DNA from: Chitinophagaceae bacterium
GTDB lineage: Bacteria > Bacteroidota > Bacteroidia > Chitinophagales > Chitinophagaceae
Length of the DNA: 64,000 nucleotides
Direction: 5' to 3'
Assembly (NCBI GenBank): GCA_019745155.1
Contig: JAIETM010000012.1
Location: 1 to 64,000, forward strand
The number at the start of each line of letters is the position of its first letter. Positions within the stretch are counted from its first letter, which is position 1. The notes below the pieces were generated by a model, which was given only the letters and a program-made list of their open reading frames with translations, searched no databases and was not told the DNA's origin. A program made the translations under genes and the position numbers. This document shows positions 8,209 through 16,064 of the stretch, piece by piece.

Positions 8209-9105
8209 TTATAATTTGGGACGATTGGCTAAACCGGTATGAATGATGCGCAGAATTTGTTCGCGCTCTGCACCTGCTAAGGTTAAACGTGGTGCACGAA
8301 CATGTTCACTGCCAATGCCAGCTTCTTGTTCAGCCAATTTGATGTATTGCACCAGCTTGGGATGAATATCCAGTTCAAGCAAAGGCAGGAACCAACGATA
8401 AATAGCAGCAGCTTCTGCAATTTTTCCCTGCTGCACTAATTCATATACAGCAACAGTTTCTTTAGGAAAAGCACAAACCAGTCCGGCTACCCAACCATTG
8501 GCCCCCATTACCAATTCTTCCATCGCCAAAGTATCTACACCACAAAGAATTTTATAACGCTGTCCGAAACGATTAAGCATACGTGTCACATTCGATACAT
8601 CGCGTGTTGATTCTTTTACTGCTTGGATATTGGTGCAGGATTGCAATTCATCAAACATATCCAGTGTAACTTCTGTCTTATAGTCGACTGGATTATTGTA
8701 AATCATGATAGGCAATTCCGTTGCAGCAGCAATCGTCTTAAACCATTGCACGGTTTCACGATGATCGGTTTTATACCGCATGGGCGGTAATACCATTAAA
8801 CCCCGAGCACCCCAGTTGGCTGCATTCGCTGCTTGTACCAATGCTTCGCGCGTAGCACCTTCTGCGATATTCAACACCACAGGTACTTTGCCTGCTGTTT
8901 TCTCTACAGCAAATTTGACTAGCTTTTCTTTTTCATCATTTGTAAGCACACTAGATTCACCCAATGTGCCGCCAAGAATGATGCCTTCTACACCCGCAGC
9001 CAATTGTGCTTGTAAGTTTTTTTCAAACAAAGACAGATCGAGTTGATCGTCTGTTGTGAACTTGGTTGTAAGTGCTGGGAAAACACCTTTCCATTCAAAA
9101 GACAT
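8209..9105 (-). CDS. 1-pyrroline-4-hydroxy-2-carboxylate deaminase (DapA family)
   Basis: The 298-aa TIM-barrel of the dihydrodipicolinate synthase/N-acetylneuraminate lyase family has the Schiff-base lysine in QAVKEST (Lys164) and the partner tyrosine in MIYNNPV (Tyr136). Between a D-hydroxyproline oxidase and a ketoglutaric semialdehyde dehydrogenase gene it is almost certainly the deaminase that yields 2,5-dioxopentanoate and ammonia, and not a lysine-pathway DapA. It starts 17 bp after the oxidase gene. Confidence 0.87.
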   Translation of the reverse strand: MSFEWKGVFPALTTKFTTDDQLDLSLFEKNLQAQLAAGVEGIILGGTLGESSVLTNDEKEKLVKFAVEKTAGKVPVVLNIAEGATREALVQAANAANWGARGLMVLPPMRYKTDHRETVQWFKTIAAATELPIMIYNNPVDYKTEVTLDMFDELQSCTNIQAVKESTRDVSNVTRMLNRFGQRYKILCGVDTLAMEELVMGANGWVAGLVCAFPKETVAVYELVQQGKIAEAAAIYRWFLPLLELDIHPKLVQYIKLAEQEAGIGSEHVRAPRLTLAGAEREQILRIIHTGLANRPKL

Positions 9106-9122
9106 GGTATTCTGTTTTAAGG

Positions 9123-10376
9123 TTATGCAAATCTATTCGGATCAAATGGAGTGATATCCATGCTCAATGGCTCGCCTGTAATCAATTCTTGTACGAGTTT
9201 TCCAGTACCTGCACCCAAGCTCATACCCAGCATGGAATGTCCTGTTGCAACAACAAAATTTTTGTACTGACTAGCTTTACCGATATAAGGTAAACCATCC
9301 GCAGAGCAGGGACGAAATCCATACCAGACTTTATCGGGCTCTGGCATCGGAATATCGAATTCAGGATAAAAACGTTTAACGCCATCAATGATACCTTGCA
9401 CGCGCTGCAAACGTGGCGGCGTATTGGTAGAAGTGATTTCCATCGTACCACCGAAGCGTGTTTTATTACCATCCATCGGAGTTAATGCAATGCGTGATTC
9501 TACAAACACTGCAGGATAATTGATGCGAAACTTAGGATCTTCTGTTGTGATAGAATAACCCCTGCCTCCAACCAAGGGCATACGCAAACGAATCTTCTCT
9601 GCTAGCTCACGACTCCAACTACCTGCAGCCAATACCACATGATCAGCTGTATAAACAGAACGATCTGTTTTCACTGCTTTGATTGTGTGCTGACGAATAT
9701 CAAAATCCGTAACGGTTTCATTTAGGACAAAATTGACTTTCTGTGCTTTCAGTACTGCAATCAATTGCTGCATCACTTTAGGTGGATACAAATGTGCATC
9801 GCATTTAAACCAAATGGCACCGGCAGCTTCCATATGAATATGTGGCTCCAGCGCTTTCACTTCAGCTGCACTCAAGAAAGCCGTATCAATCAATCCCAAT
9901 TCATGTGCTCGCGTAACTATTTCTGCTGCATGATGCGCCGCTTCATCTGTCTGAAAAATTTCAAGTAAGCCTTTTTGTTCATAGGCAAAATCAAAGCCGG
10001 GCTCACCAATCCAGCTCTCATACATTTTCTTACTGAGTATGGCGATATCGCGCAGTGGAACACCTGCATTGCGCACATGTTCCGGTGTAGCTGAACGCAT
10101 GAATTGTAGTCCCCAACTGATGAGGCTTTTACTCAATCTTGGCTGGATATAAAATGGACTACGGCTATTCCACATCCATCTCAATCCTTTTTTAACGATG
10201 CCGGGGGTAGCTAATGGAATGAAATGGCTGGGGCATACATAACCTGCATTGCCGTAAGAGCAGTTGTCGGATAAATCATTTTTGTCGATAAGGGTTACTT
10301 CATAGCCAGCCTGACGCAGGTAATAAGCGCTGCTTAAACCCACGATACCGCCGCCAATAACAATCACGTGTTGCAT
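9123..10376 (-). CDS. D-hydroxyproline dehydrogenase/oxidase (DadA-type FAD oxidoreductase)
   Basis: The 417-aa flavoprotein has an N-terminal dinucleotide-binding motif (VIGGGIVGLSSAYYL, Gly8-Gly13) and the DAO-fold C-terminus with GHSMLGMSLG near 385. By context it oxidises cis-4-hydroxy-D-proline to 1-pyrroline-4-hydroxy-2-carboxylate and passes electrons to the respiratory chain or oxygen. It is the first gene of the operon with the deaminase and semialdehyde dehydrogenase. D-amino acid dehydrogenase is the alternative reading from sequence alone. Confidence 0.85.
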   Translation of the reverse strand: MQHVIVIGGGIVGLSSAYYLRQAGYEVTLIDKNDLSDNCSYGNAGYVCPSHFIPLATPGIVKKGLRWMWNSRSPFYIQPRLSKSLISWGLQFMRSATPEHVRNAGVPLRDIAILSKKMYESWIGEPGFDFAYEQKGLLEIFQTDEAAHHAAEIVTRAHELGLIDTAFLSAAEVKALEPHIHMEAAGAIWFKCDAHLYPPKVMQQLIAVLKAQKVNFVLNETVTDFDIRQHTIKAVKTDRSVYTADHVVLAAGSWSRELAEKIRLRMPLVGGRGYSITTEDPKFRINYPAVFVESRIALTPMDGNKTRFGGTMEITSTNTPPRLQRVQGIIDGVKRFYPEFDIPMPEPDKVWYGFRPCSADGLPYIGKASQYKNFVVATGHSMLGMSLGAGTGKLVQELITGEPLSMDITPFDPNRFA

Positions 10377-10423
10377 GGCTTTAAAGTTAGGGAAATGAAA
10401 CTCAAAACCTAAACGTATAGTAT

Positions 10424-10431
10424 CAAACTTA
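10424..10431 (-). promoter_or_regulatory. -7 box upstream of the hydroxyproline operon
   Basis: On the minus strand TAAGTTTG matches TAnnTTTG, 47 nt before the oxidase start codon. No TTG lies at the usual spacing, so this is only a candidate promoter. Confidence 0.35.
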
Positions 10432-10756
10432 TATAAATCAAATGTTTAGAAATCTACATCATGGTAATAATTACAAAAAATCAGAAAAAAACAACCATAA
10501 GTTGTAAATATTATGAGATTTGTATACAGTCTAAATATACTTTTGAATTACCCCACTGAAGAAACGCGAGTTTAGCGTCATACACTGTTTATCCCCAAAA
10601 AATATTTAAAATTTTTAGATCGCGACGAAAAGGTTTTTCGTTTACCTAAAAAACAAGAATTGGCAAAAACATTTACTGCCAGGGGGTTAGACATTTGCAG
10701 CCCTAAACTGTAAACCTGATACAGCAGAACTGTATACTAACTTTAAATTTCATAAA
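10432..10756. other. AT-rich intergenic region before the secreted-peptide operon
   Basis: No ORF is seen here. The plus strand has a perfect -7 box TACTTTTG at 10538-10545, but the nearest TTTG (10519-10522) is only 15 bp away. If used, it would give a leader of about 200 nt before 10757. The leader contains a small hairpin, ACGAAAA/TTTTCGT, at about 10625-10641. The base composition is clearly more AT-rich than the flanking operon and marks the left edge of the AT-rich block. Confidence 0.4.
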
Positions 10757-10993
10757 ATGAAAAAGAAAATTTTAGCCGCTGTGATGACCGGAGCTCTCGT
10801 ATTAGGCTCCTCATTGATTAAACAAAATAATGCAAAAGCAGAAGATGTTCTTGGAATCGGAACAACATTGGAAGCAATTCATGATCTTTTTTGCCCAGAG
10901 ACTCCTCAAAAAAGGTGTAAGCCAACAGGCTGTCTCGATGGTGCTTGTATTTCTTTTAGAAAAGCTTGTTCGACAAATGATGATTGCAAATAA
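10757..10993 (+). CDS. Small secreted cysteine-rich peptide
   Basis: The 78-aa product starts with a Lys-rich, hydrophobic signal peptide (about 1-28, possible cleavage near NAKA-ED) followed by about 50 residues with six cysteines, enough for three disulfides. It has the build of the short NVEALA-type secreted proteins of Bacteroidota, which also precede propeller lipoproteins, but lacks that sequence motif. The next gene begins inside its 3' end, so the two are translationally coupled. Function unknown. Confidence 0.7.
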   Translation: MKKKILAAVMTGALVLGSSLIKQNNAKAEDVLGIGTTLEAIHDLFCPETPQKRCKPTGCLDGACISFRKACSTNDDCK

Positions 10994-12131
10994 GAAGAAT
11001 AGTTTTTCTATTGCAGAATACTTACCGCTGGTAAGTATTCTGCTTCTATTAAGCTGTTCCTTAAAAAAAGGAGACGAGTTTAAATATAAAAACTCAAAGA
11101 ACCTAAATGGAACAATAACATATTTAGAGAAAAATATTTCATTTCCAGACCTAAACTACTCTGGGATTGGGAATACAGTATTACTAAATGACACTATAAT
11201 AATAGTAGACGAATTGTTTAAATCAATAACTTTTATTGACACATTAGGAAAAATAGTCAAGTCAAACAACTATTTTGACCAGTTAAAAGACTCTCAAAGT
11301 ACTGTTCTCAATCAAAATTCCTTTTTTATTCGTTTAGAAAATAAATATGCACTTCTAAATGGCAGAAAGATAACTTTTTTCAACAAAGACTTATCAATAG
11401 ATACTACAAACTGGCTTAAATTCTCAGGCTTGAAGCTATTACATAACATGCTTGACATTCCACATGAAGAATCAATGAACTTTTATGAGATTAATTATAG
11501 AAATCCATCATACACGAAATATTTAAATGATAAGATTATAATCGCATTAGAATCAGAGCATCCTAGTTTCAAACCGTATACTTCAAAATCATACTATGAA
11601 AAAGCTAACTCATTTGGAATAATTGATTTAAAGAAGGGGCGTTTATACCCTAGTGGGATAACAAAAAGTGATTTGTACACAAAAGAATGTTGCCTACCCT
11701 TGCTTGACGGAAGTTTTGCGACAACGGACAATAATAACAATGTTTATATCCAGCATGAAGCAGATACACTTATCTACGTATATGATTATAGATTGAACAA
11801 AAAAGTTAAGTTTGGCCTAGCAAATAAGCTTTTCCCGAGTTTTGTTACTACTCAAAATCTAGATATAGCTTTTGATACATACCTATATGATAGCTTAAAA
11901 TCAAATCTTCAATTTTTTGCTGGCATTGCTTCTTTAAAAGATAGTAATCTAATTGTTAGATTTTTCAAAAATAATACTTTGAAAAAACAGTTTATGCAGA
12001 TTTATAACAACTATGATCTAATAGGAGAAACTACTATACCATTTGAGTTTAAATATATAGGGGTATTTAAAAATAAAATTTTTGGATTAAAAAATAACCA
12101 GATATGCATATTAGATTTATTACGTTACTGA
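10977..12131 (+). CDS. Predicted lipoprotein, six-bladed beta-propeller-like
   Basis: From ATG 10977 the product is 384 aa. A signal peptide ends in the lipobox LLSC (about residues 26-29), so it is probably lipid-anchored. Repeated segments such as TIIIVDELFKSITFID and NNVYIQHEADTLIYVYD look like propeller blades of the DUF4221/BF3164 sort seen in Bacteroidota; the assignment is tentative. The start overlaps the peptide gene by 17 nt; an earlier ATG at 10830 in this frame lies within that gene and gives a non-secretory N-terminus, so it is rejected. The codons are AT-rich (many ATA, AAA). Confidence 0.6.
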   Translation: MMIANKKNSFSIAEYLPLVSILLLLSCSLKKGDEFKYKNSKNLNGTITYLEKNISFPDLNYSGIGNTVLLNDTIIIVDELFKSITFIDTLGKIVKSNNYFDQLKDSQSTVLNQNSFFIRLENKYALLNGRKITFFNKDLSIDTTNWLKFSGLKLLHNMLDIPHEESMNFYEINYRNPSYTKYLNDKIIIALESEHPSFKPYTSKSYYEKANSFGIIDLKKGRLYPSGITKSDLYTKECCLPLLDGSFATTDNNNNVYIQHEADTLIYVYDYRLNKKVKFGLANKLFPSFVTTQNLDIAFDTYLYDSLKSNLQFFAGIASLKDSNLIVRFFKNNTLKKQFMQIYNNYDLIGETTIPFEFKYIGVFKNKIFGLKNNQICILDLLRY

Positions 12132-13306
12132 TATTGATATCCTTTGTGTCTAATGCACAAATCAAAAATATTTATACGATTGAAGTTAAAAACTCAAACA
12201 CCAAACAACCAATACAATTTGCGTCTTTATTTTCTATAAATAAAAAAATTAATACAGTAGCAGATGAAAATGGAATTGCTTACTTTGATCGAAGTAACAA
12301 TAGTGAATTTGAGGATACCATTATCATTTCCTGTACTGGCTATAATGACACTACTATTAAGCTTACCAATGAAATGAAAATAACAGTTCTATTGAGAGAA
12401 GCTTATACACCTCTTACACCTATAAACGTATTGAGTACTAGACTTACATGGGGAGAGATAATGTATAAAACGCTAAATTCTATTAACCCACAATCAAAAA
12501 CTGCATTTGAAAGTGATTTTTCTAAAAGAGCCGAAATTATAGAAAACAATGAAGAAGTAGTTGATTTCTACCTTAAAGGCAAAGCCCATGATGAGGGCTT
12601 TGATATAAATCAATTAATAAATAATAGGCAAGATTATAGCTGGTTCTTAACTGACTCAGTTAGAATAAATAAAAGGAAAAAAATTTCAGGAATTACGAAT
12701 AAGTGGATTAATGACTTTACGATCTTTGAATCAAGATCAATAAAATTTCTATTTCCATTAAGTATAGCCTATTATGAATACAGTTTGTTAGGCATTGAGA
12801 TGCTTGAGTCAGACACAGTCTACAAAGTAAAATCTGTTCCAAAAAAAAATAGCGAAGATTTATTAAGATCAATTGATAAAAAAGTATTAAGACCTTTTAC
12901 ATCTCTTTTACTTTGTAATAAAACTTACTATATAAAGAAAAAAACCTTTGAAATACTAAGGATAGATTTCGACCAAACATATGACTATAAAGTAAGTTAC
13001 AACGGCATCACCCAAATCGCCATAGAAGGTGTTGTAAAATACTTGTCATTTGATAAAGCATACCATCCTTTTTATATTAATGTAAAACATCTTTATAAAG
13101 TTGGGAGTAATAACTATACAAGAGTAGACGAGATTGTATTTAACAATATTAAGCCTGTTACATTTTCAAATGATCAGCTATTATTAAAATACAACCTTAA
13201 AGAGATAAAAGGAAACTTTCCCAACCGAACGATCTTATACAAAGATATAGAATCAAAGGAGAGTGATATTTTCATTTTTTACACTTCAAATAAAAGTTAT
13301 GAATAG
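12104..13306 (+). CDS. Carboxypeptidase-regulatory-like domain protein
   Basis: The 400-aa exported protein has a signal peptide (1-18, SNAQ) and then a CarboxypepD_reg-like beta-sandwich (about 22-105; PIQFASLFS, ADENGIAYF, SCTGYNDTTI), followed by about 290 residues of unknown fold. This domain order occurs in Bacteroidota outer-membrane-associated proteins that are not themselves TonB receptors; no plug or barrel is present. It overlaps the propeller gene by 28 nt and the DUF1573 gene by 8 nt. Function unknown. Confidence 0.65.
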   Translation: MHIRFITLLILISFVSNAQIKNIYTIEVKNSNTKQPIQFASLFSINKKINTVADENGIAYFDRSNNSEFEDTIIISCTGYNDTTIKLTNEMKITVLLREAYTPLTPINVLSTRLTWGEIMYKTLNSINPQSKTAFESDFSKRAEIIENNEEVVDFYLKGKAHDEGFDINQLINNRQDYSWFLTDSVRINKRKKISGITNKWINDFTIFESRSIKFLFPLSIAYYEYSLLGIEMLESDTVYKVKSVPKKNSEDLLRSIDKKVLRPFTSLLLCNKTYYIKKKTFEILRIDFDQTYDYKVSYNGITQIAIEGVVKYLSFDKAYHPFYINVKHLYKVGSNNYTRVDEIVFNNIKPVTFSNDQLLLKYNLKEIKGNFPNRTILYKDIESKESDIFIFYTSNKSYE

Positions 13307-13640
13307 CATATTTGTAAGTATTTCTTTTTTTATTGCCTCAATAACTATTTTAAACAATGATATAAACATTGGAAATATTCTAGTAGGAGAAAAGAGGTTA
13401 GTAACATTTAAGATTAGAAATAATAGTAAAAGGCCGATAAAGATCTACTCAGTTACGTCAACTTGCGGCTGCACAATACCTGCCTTTCCGAAAGAATTAA
13501 AAGCCGAATCTATCACAGACATCACTGCACATTTCGATAGTAAAGGTATATTGGGTACAATTAGGAAAGATTTGGTCTTAGTAATTGATGATGAAAAAAA
13601 ATTTTACAAATTGTCTTTTAGTGCTAAGTGTATTAAATAA
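13299..13640 (+). CDS. DUF1573 domain protein, exported
   Basis: From the ATG at 13299 (113 aa) the product has a hydrophobic N-terminus and one DUF1573 Ig-like domain with the hallmark STCGCTIPAFP and the FDSKG turn. The ATG overlaps the preceding stop (ATGAATAG), a coupling arrangement, so the upstream GTG at 13263 is rejected. DUF1573 proteins often accompany small secreted peptides and propeller lipoproteins in this phylum; their role is not known. Confidence 0.75.
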   Translation: MNSIFVSISFFIASITILNNDINIGNILVGEKRLVTFKIRNNSKRPIKIYSVTSTCGCTIPAFPKELKAESITDITAHFDSKGILGTIRKDLVLVIDDEKKFYKLSFSAKCIK

Positions 13641-13641
13641 A

Positions 13642-13740
13642 ATGACAATAAAAGTTTTGTCTATTTTCTCTATTTTAATATCAAGTAACAATAACTCCAT
13701 ACTGGGCACCTATAAACTAAAGGCACAATATTTCCACTAA
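13642..13740 (+). pseudogene. 32-codon ORF, possible gene remnant at the end of the peptide operon
   Basis: An ATG one base after the DUF1573 stop opens a 32-codon frame with a signal-peptide-like start (MTIKVLSIFSILIS) and a short tail containing GTYKL. It may be a tiny peptide gene or the stump of a longer exported-protein gene, for example one with a lipocalin-type GTYKL start. Support is limited to position and the hydrophobic N-terminus. Confidence 0.25.
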
Positions 13741-13759
13741 ATTCCTGTAATTTTCCAAC

Positions 13760-13990
13760 GTGATAGATTTGAAAGACAAACCATTATTCAGACTAGATAG
13801 AAATGCTTTCAAGGCGCATACCGCCAAAGAAGCGGCAACTCATAGCCAGTATTACATACAAATAAGTTGGCAGGAACGATTACATATTGCAGCATACTTA
13901 AATAGTGTTGCTTATAACTACGATTTATCTAACCCACCTCGTATGGATAAAACTGCTTTCAAAAGAAAAGCTTTTAATCTGAATGGCTAA
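13760..13990 (+). CDS. Small protein paired with a nucleotidyltransferase (antitoxin-like)
   Basis: The 76-aa basic protein starts at a GTG and has no membrane segment. It contains SWQERLHIAAYLNSVAYNY, a pattern I associate with short proteins found just upstream of DUF6036 nucleotidyltransferases in Bacteroidota. It overlaps the nucleotidyltransferase gene by 8 nt. The two-gene layout is that of a toxin-antitoxin module, but this is inference. Confidence 0.6.
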   Translation: MIDLKDKPLFRLDRNAFKAHTAKEAATHSQYYIQISWQERLHIAAYLNSVAYNYDLSNPPRMDKTAFKRKAFNLNG

Positions 13991-14438
13991 TATATTCAAT
14001 AGCGATTTCAGAGATTTCTTACAGGCATTGAATGATCAAGAAGTAAGGTATTTGCTTGTAGGAGGTTATTCTGTGATCCTCCATGGCTACCCTAGAACAA
14101 CTGGTGATATGGATTTGTGGGTAGAACGAACTGCTGAAAACTATCATCGAATTACTGCTGCTTTTGCTCAGTTTGGTATGACTGTTTTCGACATGACACA
14201 AGAAAATTTCTTAGCGCACCCAGTTTGGGATGTTTTCACTTTTGGTAATCCACCTGTCGCAATAGATATTATGACCAAACTAAGTGGATTAGAGTTTTCC
14301 GAAGCTTACTTAAAATCAGTCATTTTTGAAGACGATAATCTGAGTATCAGAACAATACACAAAAATGATTTGATTGATGCGAAAAAAGCATCCGGTAGAC
14401 CAAAAGATCTAAATGATTTAGAGAATCTTTTACCCTAA
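13983..14438 (+). CDS. DUF6036-type nucleotidyltransferase
   Basis: The 151-aa protein is a minimal nucleotidyltransferase: LLVGGYSVILHGYPRTTGD carries the Gly-Gly helix start (27-28) and D42/D44 of GDMDLW form the metal-binding pair. A third acidic residue is probably in VAIDIM. Related proteins are the enzymatic half of MNT/AbiEii-like toxin-antitoxin systems, but this family's target is unknown. It is translationally coupled to the 76-aa gene and followed by its own terminator. Confidence 0.75.
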   Translation: MANIFNSDFRDFLQALNDQEVRYLLVGGYSVILHGYPRTTGDMDLWVERTAENYHRITAAFAQFGMTVFDMTQENFLAHPVWDVFTFGNPPVAIDIMTKLSGLEFSEAYLKSVIFEDDNLSIRTIHKNDLIDAKKASGRPKDLNDLENLLP

Positions 14439-14458
14439 CCTCATTGTGTTTGCGATCT

Positions 14459-14499
14459 ATACAGGCTAATGCTTCAAGAAGGATAAGCCTGTATTTCTT
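14459..14499 (+). terminator. Terminator after the nucleotidyltransferase gene
   Basis: A 9-bp stem, ATACAGGCT (14459-14467) with AGCCTGTAT (14486-14494), is followed by TTCTT. The T run is imperfect. It fits the end of the 13760-14438 pair. Confidence 0.55.
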
Positions 14500-14587
14500 A
14501 ATACAGTTTTAGCCACATAGCTTTTCCCCTTCTCGGATATAACTAAACTTTGGGTGTTTACTTACCAAAGCCTTGACGGTTTACCAA

Positions 14588-14850
14588 CTAAAGCTTTAGC
14601 GAAGGATGGAGGTTGGAGGTTAGCGCGCCTGAGGCGCGCTGATCAGGATGGCTTGTCAATCGAAGCTTTAGCGTAGGTTGAGGGGTTGCTAAAGCAAACC
14701 GAAATGCTGCGCATTGGTTTTTTTATGCCCTTCGCGGGATGTACTTTATCTGCGAGATTAGCGCGCCTGCGGCGCGCTGATCAAGTGGAGGCGGCTAAAA
14801 CAAACCGAAATGCTGCGCATTGATTTTTTCATGCCCTTCCCGGATGCAAG
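14588..14850. repeat. Cluster of intergenic palindromes in two degenerate copies
   Basis: The hairpin AGCGCGCC-TGA/TGC-GGCGCGCT occurs twice, within direct repeats starting at 14620 and 14758. The stretch CAAACCGAAATGCTGCGCAT occurs at 14695 and 14801. CTAAAGCTTTAG (14588-14599) is a perfect palindrome with a near copy at about 14663. No gene is present between 14439 and 14905. This looks like a decayed array of mobile palindromic elements. Confidence 0.75.
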
Positions 14851-14875
14851 TAAACTTGCCCCGGTTCAGGGCATG

Positions 14876-14898
14876 AAAAAACCGACTTTCAGTCGGTT
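14876..14898 (-). terminator. Terminator of tRNA-Ser
   Basis: On the minus strand AACCGACT-GAA-AGTCGGTT is followed by TTTT, directly downstream of the tRNA gene. Confidence 0.85.
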
Positions 14899-14905
14899 TG
14901 CTTTG

Positions 14906-14992
14906 CGGAGACGGCGAGATTCGAACTCGCGATACAGTTTCCCGTATACACACTTTCCAGGCGTGCTCCTTCAACCACTCGGACACGTCTCC
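14906..14992 (-). tRNA. tRNA-Ser (anticodon GGA)
   Basis: The minus strand folds into a class II tRNA: a 7-bp acceptor stem (GGAGACG/CGTCTCC), anticodon stem CACGC/GTGTG with loop CTGGAAA (anticodon GGA, reading UCC/UCU), a long variable arm, and the T-arm GCGAG-TTCGAAT-CTCGC. The discriminator is G at 14906. CCA is not encoded, as is usual in this phylum. Confidence 0.95.
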
Positions 14993-15016
14993 TAAAGGGG
15001 GTGCAAAAATACAGGT

Positions 15017-15790
15017 TCAAACGGTCTTAGAGAAGATTTTTTGAGCATTCGCAGTAGTAATAGTGGCAAGTTCCTCCACTGAAACACCCTTTGTTTCAGC
15101 CAGTTTTTTCACCACATGTTCCAAATAAGCAGGCTCGTTGCGTTTACCTCTAAATGGAACTGGCGTAAGATATGGTGCATCTGTTTCCAAGACCATCCAT
15201 TCCAATCCAATTTTTTCTAATGCTTCGGGCAAACCAGCATTTTTATAGGTGAGTACACCGCCAATACCTAGATGAAAGCCCATTTTGGTGATTTGCTGCG
15301 CAGACTCATAACTACCACTGAAACAATGAAAAATACCTTTCAATCCTTTTTTCGCAAAGGGTTGAACTGCATTAATGGTTTCCTGCATGGCGTTGCGGGT
15401 ATGAATCACAATAGGCAGGCTTTTATCCAAAGCCCATTGCATTTGCTGTTCAAAAGCAATATGCTGCTCGTGTACAAAGGTTTTATCCCAATAAAAGTCC
15501 AAGCCGATCTCTCCTATCGCCACAAAATCCCGTCGACTTATCCATGCTTCTACAATGGCCAATTCCTTTTGGTAATCTTCCTTCACAGAACAGGGATGTA
15601 AACCCATCATGGGGATACAAACCTCCGGATATGCATCGCCCAATTGAACCATTGCATCGTGCGTAGCGCTATCAATTGCAGGCAGGTAAAATTGGCTTAC
15701 GCCCTGCTGTTTGGCACGCGCCAACATCAGTGCGCGATCTTCATCAAAAGCATCTAGATAAATATGACAATGGGTATCGATCAATTGCAT
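15017..15790 (-). CDS. tatD: TatD family metal-dependent hydrolase (DNase)
   Basis: The 257-aa TIM-barrel has all the metal ligands of the family: DTHCH (His7, His9), GEIGLDF (Glu94), HTRN (His130), FHCFSGS (His155) and ETDAPYL (Asp204). TatD proteins are 3'-5' exonucleases/DNases acting in the cytoplasm. It stands as a single gene next to tRNA-Ser, with no clear upstream promoter box. Confidence 0.9.
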   Translation of the reverse strand: MQLIDTHCHIYLDAFDEDRALMLARAKQQGVSQFYLPAIDSATHDAMVQLGDAYPEVCIPMMGLHPCSVKEDYQKELAIVEAWISRRDFVAIGEIGLDFYWDKTFVHEQHIAFEQQMQWALDKSLPIVIHTRNAMQETINAVQPFAKKGLKGIFHCFSGSYESAQQITKMGFHLGIGGVLTYKNAGLPEALEKIGLEWMVLETDAPYLTPVPFRGKRNEPAYLEHVVKKLAETKGVSVEELATITTANAQKIFSKTV

Positions 15791-16033
15791 GCTGCAAAAT
15801 GCTGTTTTTTAGTGCATTAAGAAAAGAAACACAGAATTTTTTCCTATTGCTAAAAAATAATTTCCTCCCTATCCCGTTTATATACCGTACCACTTGCGAA
15901 AGCAAATATGGATGCAGCTTGCGTGAAAACCTGGCTAATAAACATGTACTTACTAACCCATCTAGCATAATTGTAGACCGATAGCACGGATATGTGCTGA
16001 AAGATTGTTTTCATAGGGTACGGATTAAAAACG

Positions 16034-16064
16034 GGCTGGGGTTTCTACCCTGGCCAATTTTTTT
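16034..16064 (+). terminator. Orphan plus-strand terminator (possible small RNA end)
   Basis: GGCTGGGGT (16034-16042), loop TTCT, ACCCTGGCC (16047-16055), then AATTTTTTT. All nine pairs form only in the plus-strand RNA, two of them as G-U wobbles; the minus-strand version has two mismatches. No plus-strand gene lies upstream as far as 14438. The T run overlaps the stop codon of the convergent deacetylase gene. The rest of the gap (15791-16033) has a hairpin AGCAC-GGATAT-GTGCT at about 15983-15998 but no ORF. Confidence 0.65.

Noticed and set aside
10830-10976. N-terminal extension of the propeller lipoprotein
   Set aside because: These codons lie within the secreted-peptide gene in another frame, and the lipoprotein signal begins at 10977.
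14906-14992. Integrative element attached to tRNA-Ser
   Set aside because: No integrase gene and no repeat of the tRNA 3' end were found in the window.
15980-16055. Purine riboswitch, because GGATATG and GTTTCTACC motifs both occur
   Set aside because: The two motifs are too far apart, the three-way junction cannot be drawn, and the second motif lies in a terminator loop facing no downstream purine gene.
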